A DNA stretch of 64,000 nucleotides from Salinimicrobium sp049680855 (GCF_049680855.1 NZ_JBMPGS010000001.1:992001-1056000), one strand, 5' to 3'. Shown: positions 1 to 8,842, counted from the stretch's first letter. Program-made: numbers and translations. The notes: generated by a model from the sequence alone, not told the origin.

Positions 1-335
1 GCAATCACGAGTACGTTAAATGCCTGGAATTCCATAAAAGCGGCCGGCGGAATGAAACCGTCCACGGCGACTGCTGCCCAGCCAATTTCTTTCAGGATAC
101 GGTTCATCCCGTACATATTTGGAATATGATCAATGGAAATCCCCGTTTTTTTTAGTCCGTCGAGATAGGAGGAATGTGCCACCTGACTCAGGTATTCCAC
201 GTTCTTCCTCATCACATATCGCCAAACCGCCTGGTTTATGGCAGTATAATCTTCATAATTCTGAGGTTTTATGAACTGCTTAAGATGCGCCGGAAGACGA
301 TCTATGATCTCATTTGATTCAAATTCCTTTTCCAT
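1..335 (-). CDS. phhA: Aromatic amino acid hydroxylase (phenylalanine-4-hydroxylase-like), 5' part only
   Basis: Only the first 111 codons are in the window; the gene runs off the left edge. The start is the ATG at 335 (protein begins MEKEFESNEIIDRLPAHL). The N-terminal stretch with QNYEDYTAINQAVWRYVMR and, further on, VDGFIPPAAFMEFQA matches the iron- and tetrahydropterin-dependent aromatic amino acid hydroxylases of Flavobacteriaceae, which convert phenylalanine to tyrosine in the cytoplasm. The catalytic 2-His-1-Glu iron site lies in the missing part and cannot be checked. The gene lies downstream of a DUF4136 lipoprotein gene on the same strand but is separated from it by a strong hairpin, so it probably has its own promoter. 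The symbol is given by family resemblance. Confidence 0.8.
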   Translation of the reverse strand, partial: MEKEFESNEIIDRLPAHLKQFIKPQNYEDYTAINQAVWRYVMRKNVEYLSQVAHSSYLDGLKKTGISIDHIPNMYGMNRILKEIGWAAVAVDGFIPPAAFMEFQAFNVLVI

Positions 336-417
336 AAAATATTTGTCTAAACCTTGCTCTAAATATACAAAATTGAGATTTACGAAATCGTTTTCTGTAA
401 GGCTGTGAAGAAATAAA

Positions 418-452
418 AAGCCACTAATTCTAAACTTCTAAATTAGTGGCTT
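418..452 (-). terminator. Hairpin terminator after the DUF4136 gene
   Basis: A perfect 12-bp stem (aagccactaatt at 418-429, complement at 441-452) with an 11-nt loop lies just past the stop codon of the leftward lipoprotein gene. The plus-strand A-rich stretch left of 418 gives a weak U-tract for leftward transcription. Confidence 0.75.
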
Positions 453-473
453 CTTTGGTGAGGGGCTAAAATT

Positions 474-1013
474 TTATCTGGATATTGCCGGTGGATATTT
501 TTCCATGATTTTGGAAACAATCTTATTGATCCTTTCCTGTTTTTTGTCAACGTCTCGTGCTAAGGCAGCAGTACCCATTCCCTGCCACACAAGTTCTTTG
601 TCTTCAGCATCAATGAGGTCTATGTACAGCGTACCTTCAGTAGTAGAGTTTACTGTATTTGCACCGGCTCCCCAATACCATGGGTGCCATCCCCAGCCAT
701 AACCGTATCCAAAGTTGTTGTTATAGATATTGATGTTTTCTTTCGTTTTTGTAAATATGCTCACAAGAAGATCTGGATTGTCAGATTTTGTAAGGCCCTG
801 CGCAAGAAGTTCGGCTTCTATGGCTCTAAGGATCCTTTTCTTATCAAGATCAGAAATTTCAGCCTTGTCGATTCCCGGCTTAAAGAAAGCGAAAGTTTCA
901 TACTGGTTGAAATTCACTTCCCGATCATAATCGGTCGCTACTTTCACGCTGTTGCAGGAGGAGAAAACAACCGCCAACAGGAACAGTACAGGAGTAATTT
1001 TTAAAAATCTCAT
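474..1013 (-). CDS. DUF4136 domain lipoprotein
   Basis: This is a 179-residue exported protein. Residues 1-20 form a lipoprotein signal ending in LAVVFSSC, so Cys20 should be lipidated. The rest fits the DUF4136 family: the start of the domain (VKVATDYDREVNFNQYETFAFF), a middle segment with LLVSIFTKTKENINIY, a Gly/Trp/Tyr-rich turn (GYGYGWGWHPWYWGAG), and the closing LYIDLIDAEDKELVWQGMG. The molecular function of DUF4136 is unknown; members are envelope proteins common in Bacteroidota. It is followed by a strong hairpin terminator and preceded by hutU on the same strand with a 20-nt gap, so read-through from hutU is possible. Confidence 0.88.
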   Translation of the reverse strand: MRFLKITPVLFLLAVVFSSCNSVKVATDYDREVNFNQYETFAFFKPGIDKAEISDLDKKRILRAIEAELLAQGLTKSDNPDLLVSIFTKTKENINIYNNNFGYGYGWGWHPWYWGAGANTVNSTTEGTLYIDLIDAEDKELVWQGMGTAALARDVDKKQERINKIVSKIMEKYPPAISR

Positions 1014-1033
1014 AATGTAAGTTCTTTTAAGTT

Positions 1034-3055
1034 CTACAATGTCTTTAGTAAACTTTCTTCTACCGTATTTGGAAGAGTGACTCTTAGAAGAGGTTCTGTT
1101 TCCATTGCTCTTTTAATTGCAAATATGGCCCTGTCATTTCGCGCCCATGATCTTCTTGCAATCCCGTTGTTTACATCCCAGAATAGCATAGAGTTAAGTC
1201 GCCTTTCGGCTTCTTTACTACCATCAAGAATCATACCGAAACCGCCATTTATAACTTCTCCCCAACCAACGCCGCCGCCATTATGAATGCTTACCCAGGT
1301 AGCGCCTCTAAAGCTGTCGCCAATTACATTTTGAATAGCCATATCTGCCGTGAATCTTGAACCGTCGTAAATATGGGAGGTTTCCCGGTAAGGGGAATCC
1401 GTTCCTGAAACATCGTGGTGATCCCTTCCTAAAATGATATTTCCAATCTCATTTTTTGATATCGCATTATTAAATGCTTTAGCAATGGCCATACGACCCT
1501 GTGCATCTGCATATAAAATGCGGGCTTGTGACCCAACTACTAATTTGTTCTCCTGCGCACCTTTAATCCATCGGATATTATCCTCCATTTGCTGCTGAAT
1601 TTCTTCCGGAGCATTTTCTTTGAGTCGGGCGAGAACTTCCGTAGCAATTTCATCTGTTTTCTGAAGATCTTCTTCTTTTCCTGATGCACAAACCCAGCGG
1701 AATGGTCCAAACCCATAATCAAAACACAAGGGTCCCATAATATCCTGGACATAACTCGGGTAAGCGAAATTCAGTTCTTCTTCTGCTGAAGATGCTTTTA
1801 CGAAATTCCCTTTTTCATCCTTATGAATCGCAGCGCCCGCTCTGGAGGCTTCCAGGAGAAAGGCGTTTCCATAATCGAAGAAATAAGTGCCATTTTTGGT
1901 GTGCGTGTTAATGCCTTTTACATGGCGACGCAGACTTTCCTGTACTTTAACCTTGAAAGCAGCAGGATCTTCGGCCATTAATTTGTTGGATTCTTCAAAA
2001 GACAATCCGGCGGGATAATAACCTCCTGCCCAGGGATTGTGAAGGGAGGTTTGGTCACTTCCCAGATCGATCTTAATATTTTCATTGGCAAACTTTTCCC
2101 AAACGTCCACTACGTTTCCAAGATAAGCCAGAGAAATTGTTTCCTGCTCCTTTTTTGCTTTTTTTACGCGTGATACGAGGGCGCCAAGATCACTGATCAT
2201 CTCGTCTACCCAGCCTTGTTCATATCTTGTGCGGGCAGCTTTAGGATTTATTTCGGCGCAAACGGTTATACAGCCCGCAATATTCCCCGCTTTTGGTTGT
2301 GCACCGCTCATGCCACCGAGTCCGGAGGTTGCAAAAAGGGCACCTGCGGGATCTTTTGAAATCTTCCGAAGTGCATTTAAAACAGTGATCGTGGTGCCGT
2401 GAACAATTCCCTGGGGGCCAATGTACATATAACTTCCCGCGGTCATCTGGCCATATTGCGTGACTCCCAAGGCATTATATTTCTCCCAGTCGTCGGGTTT
2501 GGAATAATTGGGGATCATCATTCCGTTGGTGACGACCACGCGTGGTGCATCGGCGTGTGAGGGAAAGAGCCCTAGGGGATGCCCGGAATTTATAACCAGC
2601 GTTTGCTTATCGGTCATTTCGGCCAAATATTTCATCACCAGCCGGTATTGTGCCCAATTCTGAAAAACAGCACCATTTCCGCCGTAGGTGATCAATTCAT
2701 GCGGATGCTGCGCCACTTTTGGATCCAGATTGTTTTGTATCATGAGCATGATTCCCTTTGCCTGCACACTATTACCGGGATATTCATCCAGGGGCCGCGC
2801 ATACATCTCATAATCGGGGCGCAACCTGTACATGTAAATTCTCCCGTAGGTGTTGAGTTCCTCAAGAAACTCGGGTAAGAGAATAGAGTGTTGCCGGGAG
2901 TCAAAATACCGCAGCGCGTTTTTAAGGGCGAGCTTTTTCTCTTCAGAAGTTAAAATATCCTTGCGTTTGGGTGCATGGTTTACGTGCTTGTCATAAGCTT
3001 TTGGAGGAGGAAGCTCCGCGGGAATGCCTTCTAAAATGTCATTTTTGAAGCTCAT
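1034..3055 (-). CDS. hutU: Urocanate hydratase
   Basis: Urocanate hydratase uses tightly bound NAD+ to convert urocanate to imidazolonepropionate, the second step of histidine degradation in the cytoplasm. The 673 residues match the long Bacteroidota form (the proteobacterial enzyme is about 555). Visible signatures are the NAD-binding stretch SGLGGMSGAQPKAGNIAG near the middle, the conserved FGPFRWVCASGKEEDL segment, and the C-terminal VSIHNGGGVGWGEVINGG loop. The start ATG at 3055 lies 3 nt past the stop of the small DUF5522 gene, so the two are probably co-transcribed. No hutH, hutI or hutG is in the window, so the pathway is either scattered or lies elsewhere. The fourth to eighth codons overlap a copy of the recurring AAAATGNCATTTT palindrome (3033-3046). 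Confidence 0.96.
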   Translation of the reverse strand: MSFKNDILEGIPAELPPPKAYDKHVNHAPKRKDILTSEEKKLALKNALRYFDSRQHSILLPEFLEELNTYGRIYMYRLRPDYEMYARPLDEYPGNSVQAKGIMLMIQNNLDPKVAQHPHELITYGGNGAVFQNWAQYRLVMKYLAEMTDKQTLVINSGHPLGLFPSHADAPRVVVTNGMMIPNYSKPDDWEKYNALGVTQYGQMTAGSYMYIGPQGIVHGTTITVLNALRKISKDPAGALFATSGLGGMSGAQPKAGNIAGCITVCAEINPKAARTRYEQGWVDEMISDLGALVSRVKKAKKEQETISLAYLGNVVDVWEKFANENIKIDLGSDQTSLHNPWAGGYYPAGLSFEESNKLMAEDPAAFKVKVQESLRRHVKGINTHTKNGTYFFDYGNAFLLEASRAGAAIHKDEKGNFVKASSAEEELNFAYPSYVQDIMGPLCFDYGFGPFRWVCASGKEEDLQKTDEIATEVLARLKENAPEEIQQQMEDNIRWIKGAQENKLVVGSQARILYADAQGRMAIAKAFNNAISKNEIGNIILGRDHHDVSGTDSPYRETSHIYDGSRFTADMAIQNVIGDSFRGATWVSIHNGGGVGWGEVINGGFGMILDGSKEAERRLNSMLFWDVNNGIARRSWARNDRAIFAIKRAMETEPLLRVTLPNTVEESLLKTL

Positions 3056-3058
3056 ATG

Positions 3059-3235
3059 TTAATTTTTCTTCTGTTGGTTTGTTTTTGAATCGTATCCGTA
3101 AGGGCAGTGACGGCAGCCGCTTTGGCAGCAGTAGCCGCGCTTAAGGTGATATTGTGCAGTAAAGCACCGGTAACCTTCAGGGGTAAGATAATAATCGCCG
3201 TCCTCCAGCGGAATTTTTTTCTTTGGAAAACTCAT
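3059..3235 (-). CDS. Small cysteine-rich DUF5522-like protein
   Basis: A 58-residue protein starting at the ATG at 3235 (MSFPKKKIPLEDGDYYLTPEG). A longer upstream reading frame exists, but it would run through the divergent gene's promoter and shows no family similarity. The conserved core is YRCFTAQYHLKRGYCCQSGCRHCPYGY, with four clustered cysteines (CC...C..C) that could bind zinc or an iron-sulfur cluster. This is the DUF5522 pattern found in many Bacteroidota and other bacteria; its function is not known. It sits directly upstream of hutU and is divergent to the HExxH membrane protein, with only 32 nt between the two start codons, so that short gap must hold both start regions. Confidence 0.8.
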   Translation of the reverse strand: MSFPKKKIPLEDGDYYLTPEGYRCFTAQYHLKRGYCCQSGCRHCPYGYDSKTNQQKKN

Positions 3236-3267
3236 ATCACAAAAGTAGCATTTCTTATATTGTTGCC

Positions 3268-3594
3268 ATGTTCGTGGTCGTAAATAAATACATTCTGGCG
3301 CGCCGGTTTGACGGCGTAACTTTATGGCCAATTATATTTATAAGACGCCGGGAACTCAAAGGAAAGCCGGTTTTTATGAATCATGAACGTATTCATTTGA
3401 GGCAGCAAATGGAGCTCTTGTTGGTCTTTTTCTTTATTTGGTACCTTTTGGAATATCTCATACGCCTCATACAGTACCGGGATTCCTTCAAAGCTTACAG
3501 TGCAATAAGTTTTGAACGGGAAGCCTATTCTAATGAGAGGAATTTGCAGTACCTTGAAAAACGCAGGTTTTGGAGCTTCTTCAAGTATCTTTGA
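3268..3594 (+). CDS. Small membrane protein with an HExxH zinc-peptidase-like motif
   Basis: A 108-residue protein starting at the ATG at 3268 (MFVVVNKYILARRFDG). Residues 38-47 read NHERIHLRQQ, containing HERIH at 39-43, the HExxH zinc motif of gluzincin peptidases. A hydrophobic segment at about 51-68 follows and then SFEREAYSNE at 81-90, whose acidic residues could supply the third zinc ligand. This is the layout of a minimal M56/M48-like membrane peptidase core. I do not recognise a named family and catalytic activity is inference only. The gene is divergent to the DUF5522 gene and 42 nt upstream of the PLP enzyme gene. The frame extends 45 nt further 5', but that would overlap the divergent start. 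Confidence 0.75.
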   Translation: MFVVVNKYILARRFDGVTLWPIIFIRRRELKGKPVFMNHERIHLRQQMELLLVFFFIWYLLEYLIRLIQYRDSFKAYSAISFEREAYSNERNLQYLEKRRFWSFFKYL

Positions 3595-3636
3595 GGCTCA
3601 CATAAAATATTTTCTGAATTTTTCTGAATCTAAAGA

Positions 3637-4557
3637 ATGCTACAACAGGAACGATCAATTCCCAACCAGTTTATTACCGAAAAGAACGGAGTTTCGTTAT
3701 TCCTGAAACGGGAAGATCTCCTGCATCCTGAAGTCTCCGGGAATAAATTCCGGAAGCTGAAATATAACCTCCAAAATGCCATTTTTGAAAAGTATTCTAA
3801 AATTGTCACTTTTGGAGGGGCTTATTCAAATCACATCGCCGCGACGGCTGCTGCAGGTAAGCTCTACGGACTAAAAACAATAGGGATCATTCGGGGAGAG
3901 GAACTGGGAAGGGATATTGAGAAGACAATTCATGAAAATGCAACCTTAAAATTTGCATCTTCCTGCGGAATGGAGTTCGACTTCATTTCCAGGGAAGATT
4001 ACAGGCTCAAGGATTCAGATGAAATGCTGGAAAGGCTTCAGAAGAAATTCGGCTTGTTTTATCTCATTCCTGAAGGCGGCACGAATGACCTGGCGATAAA
4101 AGGCTGCGAGGAAATACTTTCTGATGAAGACAAGAAGTTTCATGTGGTTTGCTGCCCGGTGGGAACCTGCGGAACGATTTCCGGAATCGTAAATTCTTCT
4201 TTCGAAGCGCAAAAAATCATTGGATTTCCGGCTTTAAAAGGAGATTTTTTAGCTTCAGAAGTGGAAAAATTTACCTGCAAAAAGAACTGGGAATTGGCAA
4301 TAGATTACCATTTTGGGGGTTATGCTAAGGTAAACGAGGATTTGGTGAATTTCATCAATAATTTTAAGATGCAATACAACGTTAGGCTAGATCCTGTTTA
4401 CACAGGAAAAATGATGTACGGTGTTCTGGATCTTATTTCTAAAGGCCATTTTTCTGAAAATACTCGTATTTTAGCCGTCCATACGGGAGGACTCCAGGGC
4501 ATTCCGGGAATGAATCGGCTGTTGAAAAAGAAGGGATTACCTCAAATTGATATTTAA
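3637..4557 (+). CDS. PLP-dependent D-cysteine desulfhydrase / ACC deaminase family enzyme
   Basis: A 306-residue fold-type II PLP enzyme. The N-terminal LKREDLLHPEVSGNKFRKL carries the Schiff-base lysine (about Lys37, in GNK), followed by FGGAYSNHIAATAAA, the motif that binds substrate and cofactor in 1-aminocyclopropane-1-carboxylate deaminases and D-cysteine desulfhydrases. The C-terminal VHTGGLQG binds the cofactor phosphate side. Which substrate it uses cannot be told from sequence; D-cysteine desulfhydration to pyruvate, sulfide and ammonia is the more common activity in non-plant-associated bacteria. The stop codon lies one base before the start of the downstream lipoprotein gene, so the two are likely one transcript. 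A perfect AAAATGCCATTTTT palindrome is embedded in the coding sequence at 3773-3786. Confidence 0.87.
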   Translation: MLQQERSIPNQFITEKNGVSLFLKREDLLHPEVSGNKFRKLKYNLQNAIFEKYSKIVTFGGAYSNHIAATAAAGKLYGLKTIGIIRGEELGRDIEKTIHENATLKFASSCGMEFDFISREDYRLKDSDEMLERLQKKFGLFYLIPEGGTNDLAIKGCEEILSDEDKKFHVVCCPVGTCGTISGIVNSSFEAQKIIGFPALKGDFLASEVEKFTCKKNWELAIDYHFGGYAKVNEDLVNFINNFKMQYNVRLDPVYTGKMMYGVLDLISKGHFSENTRILAVHTGGLQGIPGMNRLLKKKGLPQIDI

Positions 4558-4558
4558 A

Positions 4559-5398
4559 ATGAGAATTTGTTATACGCTTTTTGCACTGTTGCTACTGTTT
4601 GCAGTGAGCTCTTGTAATGTAACCCGCAAGATTTTTGGGAAGGAGAAGTCTAAAACCGAAAGGCCAATCAAGGGGCAAAACGGTGTGGTCATGAAAAAAT
4701 CTGATGCGCGTAATGTACCTGCAGCAGTAGAAAATGACGTGAGGGAAAATTTGCCACGCAACAGTTATACAGATAAAGTTCTATATTATATCGACACCTA
4801 TGCGCCAATAGCACAGGAGGAAATGAGGAACTACAAAATCCCGGCAAGTATTACCCTGGCACAGGGAATATTAGAATCTGGTGCAGGGGAGGGAGAGCTG
4901 ACAAGAAAAGCAAACAACCACTTCGGAATAAAATGTCACGGCTGGAAAGGCGGTGAGGTTTTTCACGATGATGACCGCCGGCAGGAGTGTTTCAGGAAAT
5001 ACAAGGACGCGAAATATTCGTTTCGGGATCACTCTCTCTTTCTCACTGAAAGAAAAAGATATGCAGCCCTGTTTGACCTAGATCAAGATGACTACGAAGG
5101 TTGGGCCAAAGGTTTAAAAGCCGCCGGATATGCTACAGACAGGGCATACCCCACCAAACTCATAAGTCTCATTGAACGCTACGCGCTTTACCGGTATGAT
5201 GCCGAAGTCTTGGGAAAACCTGTTGCCGGTTATGAAACACAGCGAGGCGGGGTGGAAAAGCATGTGGTGCAAAAAGGGGATACTTTATATTCCATTGCGA
5301 AGAGGTATAACACCAGCGTTGAGCAACTACAAAGAAGTAATAATTTAACGGGATCAACCATCTCTATTGGTCAAACACTTTACGTGACCCCGCTTTAA
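4559..5398 (+). CDS. Lipoprotein glucosaminidase with C-terminal LysM
   Basis: A 279-residue exported peptidoglycan hydrolase. The start ATG at 4559 follows the previous stop by 1 nt; a TTG 12 nt upstream is in frame but less likely. Residues 1-19 form a lipoprotein signal (LLLLFAVSSC). A mannosyl-glycoprotein endo-beta-N-acetylglucosaminidase-like domain covers about residues 65-215, with ITLAQGILESGAGEGELTRKANNHFGIKC carrying the catalytic Glu region. A LysM repeat closes the protein (HVVQKGDTLYSIAKRYNTSVEQL...). It should cut glycan strands in the periplasm during wall turnover or division. hemL starts 19 nt downstream, but that probably reflects compact spacing rather than shared function. 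Confidence 0.9.
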   Translation: MRICYTLFALLLLFAVSSCNVTRKIFGKEKSKTERPIKGQNGVVMKKSDARNVPAAVENDVRENLPRNSYTDKVLYYIDTYAPIAQEEMRNYKIPASITLAQGILESGAGEGELTRKANNHFGIKCHGWKGGEVFHDDDRRQECFRKYKDAKYSFRDHSLFLTERKRYAALFDLDQDDYEGWAKGLKAAGYATDRAYPTKLISLIERYALYRYDAEVLGKPVAGYETQRGGVEKHVVQKGDTLYSIAKRYNTSVEQLQRSNNLTGSTISIGQTLYVTPL

Positions 5399-5417
5399 TA
5401 AACGAAAAATCAGTTTT

Positions 5418-6707
5418 ATGAATTATAAGAGGAGCAGTGCATTATTTACATCGGCAAAAAAAGTAATTCCTGGAGGAGTGAATTCTCCTGTACGGGCCTT
5501 TAGTGCGGTAGGCGGGGAGCCTGTTTTTATAAAAGAAGCCAGAGGTGCTTACCTTTTTGACGAAGACGGTAATAAATACATTGATTACATAAATTCCTGG
5601 GGGCCTTTGATATTAGGTCATGCCTATCAACCAGTTGTTGATGCGGTTATTGAAAAGGCTAAAAAAGGAACCTCTTTTGGAACTCCTACAGAAATTGAAA
5701 CTGCCATTGCAGAACTTGCCGTCTCCATGGTGCCAAATATTGAAAAAATTAGGTTTGTGAATTCGGGTACAGAAGCCTGTATGAGCGCTGTACGTCTCGC
5801 CCGCGGATTTACTTCAAAAGAAAAGATCATCAAATTTGCCGGCTGTTATCACGGGCACAGTGATTCCTTCTTGATACAAGCGGGAAGCGGCGCAGTTACT
5901 TTTGGAACCCCCAACAGCCCGGGAGTCACAAAGGGAACAGCAAAAGATACCTTGCTGGCCCGATTCAACGATTTGGAAAGCGTCGAGGAGCTTCTAAAAG
6001 CCAATCAAGATGAAGTTGCCTGTATCATTCTCGAGCCTATTGCGGGAAATATGGGATGTATCCCTCCAAAAAAGGGGTTTTTGGAAGGGCTTCGGGAATT
6101 GTGTAATCAATACAACGCCCTGTTGATCTTTGATGAGGTCATGACGGGATTCCGCCAGGCAAAAGGCGGAGTTCAGGAATTGAAAAACATTAAGGCCGAT
6201 ATTGTTTGCTTCGGAAAAGTAGTAGGTGGCGGCTTGCCGGTTGGTGCATTTGCCGGCCGAAGCGAAATCATGGATCACCTTGCTCCTGATGGGCCGGTGT
6301 ACCAGGCGGGGACTCTAAGTGGAAATCCGTTGGCAATGGCCGCTGGGCTTGCAATGCTAACACAACTAAACAAAAATGGAGAGATCTATGACAGTATTGC
6401 CAGCAAAACTGAATTCCTGCATATGGGAATAGAGAAGGTGCTGAATGAAAACAAGGTACCACATACGATCAACCGGATTGGATCCATGATTTCTGTTCAT
6501 TTTTCAAAAGAACCTGTGGTAGATTTTGAATCGGCTGCCAGAGCAAATAACGACACCTTTAAAAAGTTCTTCCACGGAATGCTGGATAACGGTGTTTACA
6601 TTGCGCCGAGTGCTTTTGAAACCTGGTTCATCACCGATGCTTTATCTTACGAAGATCTTAATGAAACTGTGGCTGCGGTAGACCGGGTAGCGAAGAAGTT
6701 GAAGTAA
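5418..6707 (+). CDS. hemL: Glutamate-1-semialdehyde 2,1-aminomutase
   Basis: This PLP enzyme converts glutamate-1-semialdehyde to 5-aminolevulinate, the committed precursor of heme by the C5 pathway. Its 429 residues are the usual length. It begins with KRSSALFTSAKKVIPGGVNSPVRAF, the family signature. NSGTEACMSAVRLAR near residue 115 binds cofactor, IFDEVMTGFR near 237-246 contains the PLP-interacting Asp, and CFGKVVGGGLPVGAF holds the Schiff-base Lys267. The 550 nt downstream hold no gene and no obvious simple terminator, only degenerate palindromes. Confidence 0.97.
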   Translation: MNYKRSSALFTSAKKVIPGGVNSPVRAFSAVGGEPVFIKEARGAYLFDEDGNKYIDYINSWGPLILGHAYQPVVDAVIEKAKKGTSFGTPTEIETAIAELAVSMVPNIEKIRFVNSGTEACMSAVRLARGFTSKEKIIKFAGCYHGHSDSFLIQAGSGAVTFGTPNSPGVTKGTAKDTLLARFNDLESVEELLKANQDEVACIILEPIAGNMGCIPPKKGFLEGLRELCNQYNALLIFDEVMTGFRQAKGGVQELKNIKADIVCFGKVVGGGLPVGAFAGRSEIMDHLAPDGPVYQAGTLSGNPLAMAAGLAMLTQLNKNGEIYDSIASKTEFLHMGIEKVLNENKVPHTINRIGSMISVHFSKEPVVDFESAARANNDTFKKFFHGMLDNGVYIAPSAFETWFITDALSYEDLNETVAAVDRVAKKLK

Positions 6708-7258
6708 ATCTGGCTTTTTTGGATATAAGCTGAGGCTAAAAAAGAAGATTACGTCATTCTGAAAACTGAACAGTTTTGTCTGGCGGGCAAAGACAGATAA
6801 ATTGAATTTCTTAGTGAGCCTAGAGTAAGAGCTTTTTGTTCTTTTTCCATTGATGAAAAAGAACCAAAAAATCTAGGCTTACGAAAATGGATCTAAATTT
6901 TTCGCTCGCTGTCTAAATTTTCTGAACTCGCGAGAGAAATGTGAACAACGAGAAAGGGCCTCGGCGCTCAAACAGCAGAAAATTTAACGCCATCTCACCT
7001 CAAATTTCACGATCAATTTTCGATAGGCCGCTCCAAATTTTGGAGCAGGTAATTTTCGCTTTGTCTGGGGTTAAAATGAGCATTTAGATACAAATTTTCC
7101 TGGCAGCAGGAGAACAAGGCTATTAAGGATAATTTGTTTCAGAAACTTAAGTTTCGTTTCTATTTAGGTAGAACCTGAAACAAGTTCAGGTTGCCGAATA
7201 ATAAAATTTTTCGAAAAACTTTTTAATTATTTTTTGTCTAAAGCCTAAAGCCTATTTC
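6708..7258. repeat. Gene-free zone of degenerate palindromic repeats
   Basis: No credible ORF lies in these 551 nt. They contain an imperfect inverted repeat at 6817-6879 (agcctaga / tctaggct outside, gttctttttc / gaaaaagaac inside), a 17-nt palindrome at 7030-7046 (gctccaaattttggagc), a perfect 14-bp palindrome gaaacttaagtttc at 7142-7155, and the REP-like hairpin aacctgaa-acaag-ttcaggtt at 7172-7192, which matches the palindrome in the tandem repeat at 56.4-56.6 kb. The sequence looks like stacked remnants of short repeats between two convergent genes (hemL and the GH3-like gene). Confidence 0.65.
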
Positions 7259-8773
7259 CTAAGCATTCATTCCGAGTAATTCTTCCACATAAACACGAGA
7301 GTTGGAAAGTCTGGGGATCTTGTGCTGCCCACCGAGTTTGTCGTTCTTTTTGAGCCAATCGTAAAATAACTTTTCCCTTGCCTGGTGGATCTTCGGCTTA
7401 TTCAGGGTCATGCTATTAAAGCGTTTCGCTTCATAATCACTGTTAATGCTTTGAAGCGTCTTGTCAAAAGTTTCGGTGAAGGTATTCAGATCTTGTGGCG
7501 GAGTTTTAAACTCTATGATCCATTCATGGGCACCTTTCTCTTTTCCTTCCATAAAAATGGGTGCCGCGGTGTAATCTACAATTTCTGCTCCTGTACGCTC
7601 AGAAGCCTTTTTTAATGCTTCCTCTGCATTTTCAATGATCACTTCTTCCCCAAATACGTTGATGTGATGTTTTGTTCTTCCGGTGACCTTTATCCTGTAA
7701 GGGTTTGTTGAAGTAAACCGAATGGTGTCGCCAATTTTGTAACGCCACAATCCTGCGTTGGTAGTAATGAGGATCGCGTAATTCTTGTCTTTTTCTACTT
7801 CAGCAAGAGGAATGATCTTTTCGTTGTGACTGCCATAGGTTTCCATCGGAATGAACTCGTAGAAAATTCCGTAGTCAAGCATTAACAGCATTTCTTTGGA
7901 ATTATTTTGATCCTGAATGGCGAAAAATCCTTCCGAAGCATTGTAGATCTCATAGAACCTGAAATCTTCATCTGGCAGGATCTTGCGATATTGTTCTTCA
8001 TAAGGCTGAAAATTCACGCCGCCATGAAAATACACTTCCAGCGAAGGCCACACGTCAAAAAGGTTGTCTTTGCCCGAGGCTTCGAGCACGTTGTTGAGCA
8101 GCACCAGCATCCATGAAGGAACCCCCGCCAGGCTCGTCACCTTTTCCTTCCTGCTTTCCTTCACAATCGCGGGCATCTTTTCTTCCCAGTTGCTCATAAG
8201 CGAAACTTCATTGCCCGGGGTACTGCTGAATTCTGCCCAAAAAGGCATGTTGTCGATCAAAATAGCCGAAAGGTCGCCGTACTGGGTTCCATTTTCGCAG
8301 TAAAGTTCTTTGCTCCCGCCCAGGCGCAGGCTCTTTCCGCTGAACATTTGGGAATTGGGATTATTGTTGAGGTACATGCACAGCATGTCTTTACCGGCTG
8401 CATAATGGCATTTCTCCAGCGAATCTTCGCTAACCGGAATAAACTTACTTTTAGCATTGGTAGTCCCGCTGGATTTCGCAAACCATTTTATGGGAGTAGG
8501 CCAGAAAATATTTACCTCCCCTCTTCGGCTGCGCTCAATTTCGGGTTCATAATCTTCATATTGCCGAACCGGAACACGGGCTGCAAAATGATCATAACTC
8601 CTGATGGATGCAAAATCATATTTTCTGCCAATTTCTGTATCTTTAGCTTTTGCCAAAAGCTTTTTCAGCAGCTCAAACTGCACATCGTGCGGATACTTTA
8701 GGAATAACTCCATTTGATGAATGCGCTTCTTAAGAAACCAGGAAGCTATGGAGTGAACTAATGGAATTGGCAT
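7259..8773 (-). CDS. GH3 auxin-responsive promoter family protein (acyl-adenylate-type enzyme)
   Basis: The 504 residues match bacterial members of the GH3 family, relatives of plant jasmonate/auxin amido synthetases in the ANL adenylating superfamily. Visible features are the ATP-loop-like KSSGTTNAKSKFIPVS near residue 85-100, the FHGGVNFQPYEEQY and YNASEGFFAIQ segments in the middle, and LWRYKIGDTIRFTSTNPYRIKVTGRTKHHINVFGEEV, where the adenylate-forming C-terminal hinge lies. Plant enzymes join amino acids to small acids; the bacterial substrate is unknown, so acid activation by adenylation is inference. Convergent with hemL. The intergenic region to the divergent DUF2797 gene is 118 nt. 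Confidence 0.88.
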   Translation of the reverse strand: MPIPLVHSIASWFLKKRIHQMELFLKYPHDVQFELLKKLLAKAKDTEIGRKYDFASIRSYDHFAARVPVRQYEDYEPEIERSRRGEVNIFWPTPIKWFAKSSGTTNAKSKFIPVSEDSLEKCHYAAGKDMLCMYLNNNPNSQMFSGKSLRLGGSKELYCENGTQYGDLSAILIDNMPFWAEFSSTPGNEVSLMSNWEEKMPAIVKESRKEKVTSLAGVPSWMLVLLNNVLEASGKDNLFDVWPSLEVYFHGGVNFQPYEEQYRKILPDEDFRFYEIYNASEGFFAIQDQNNSKEMLLMLDYGIFYEFIPMETYGSHNEKIIPLAEVEKDKNYAILITTNAGLWRYKIGDTIRFTSTNPYRIKVTGRTKHHINVFGEEVIIENAEEALKKASERTGAEIVDYTAAPIFMEGKEKGAHEWIIEFKTPPQDLNTFTETFDKTLQSINSDYEAKRFNSMTLNKPKIHQAREKLFYDWLKKNDKLGGQHKIPRLSNSRVYVEELLGMNA

Positions 8774-8842
8774 TTTTCTAGTATCTTTACGGCCGGCTTT
8801 TTAAACCGCGGCACAGGTTGGTTGGCCGGTTAAAATTAAAAC

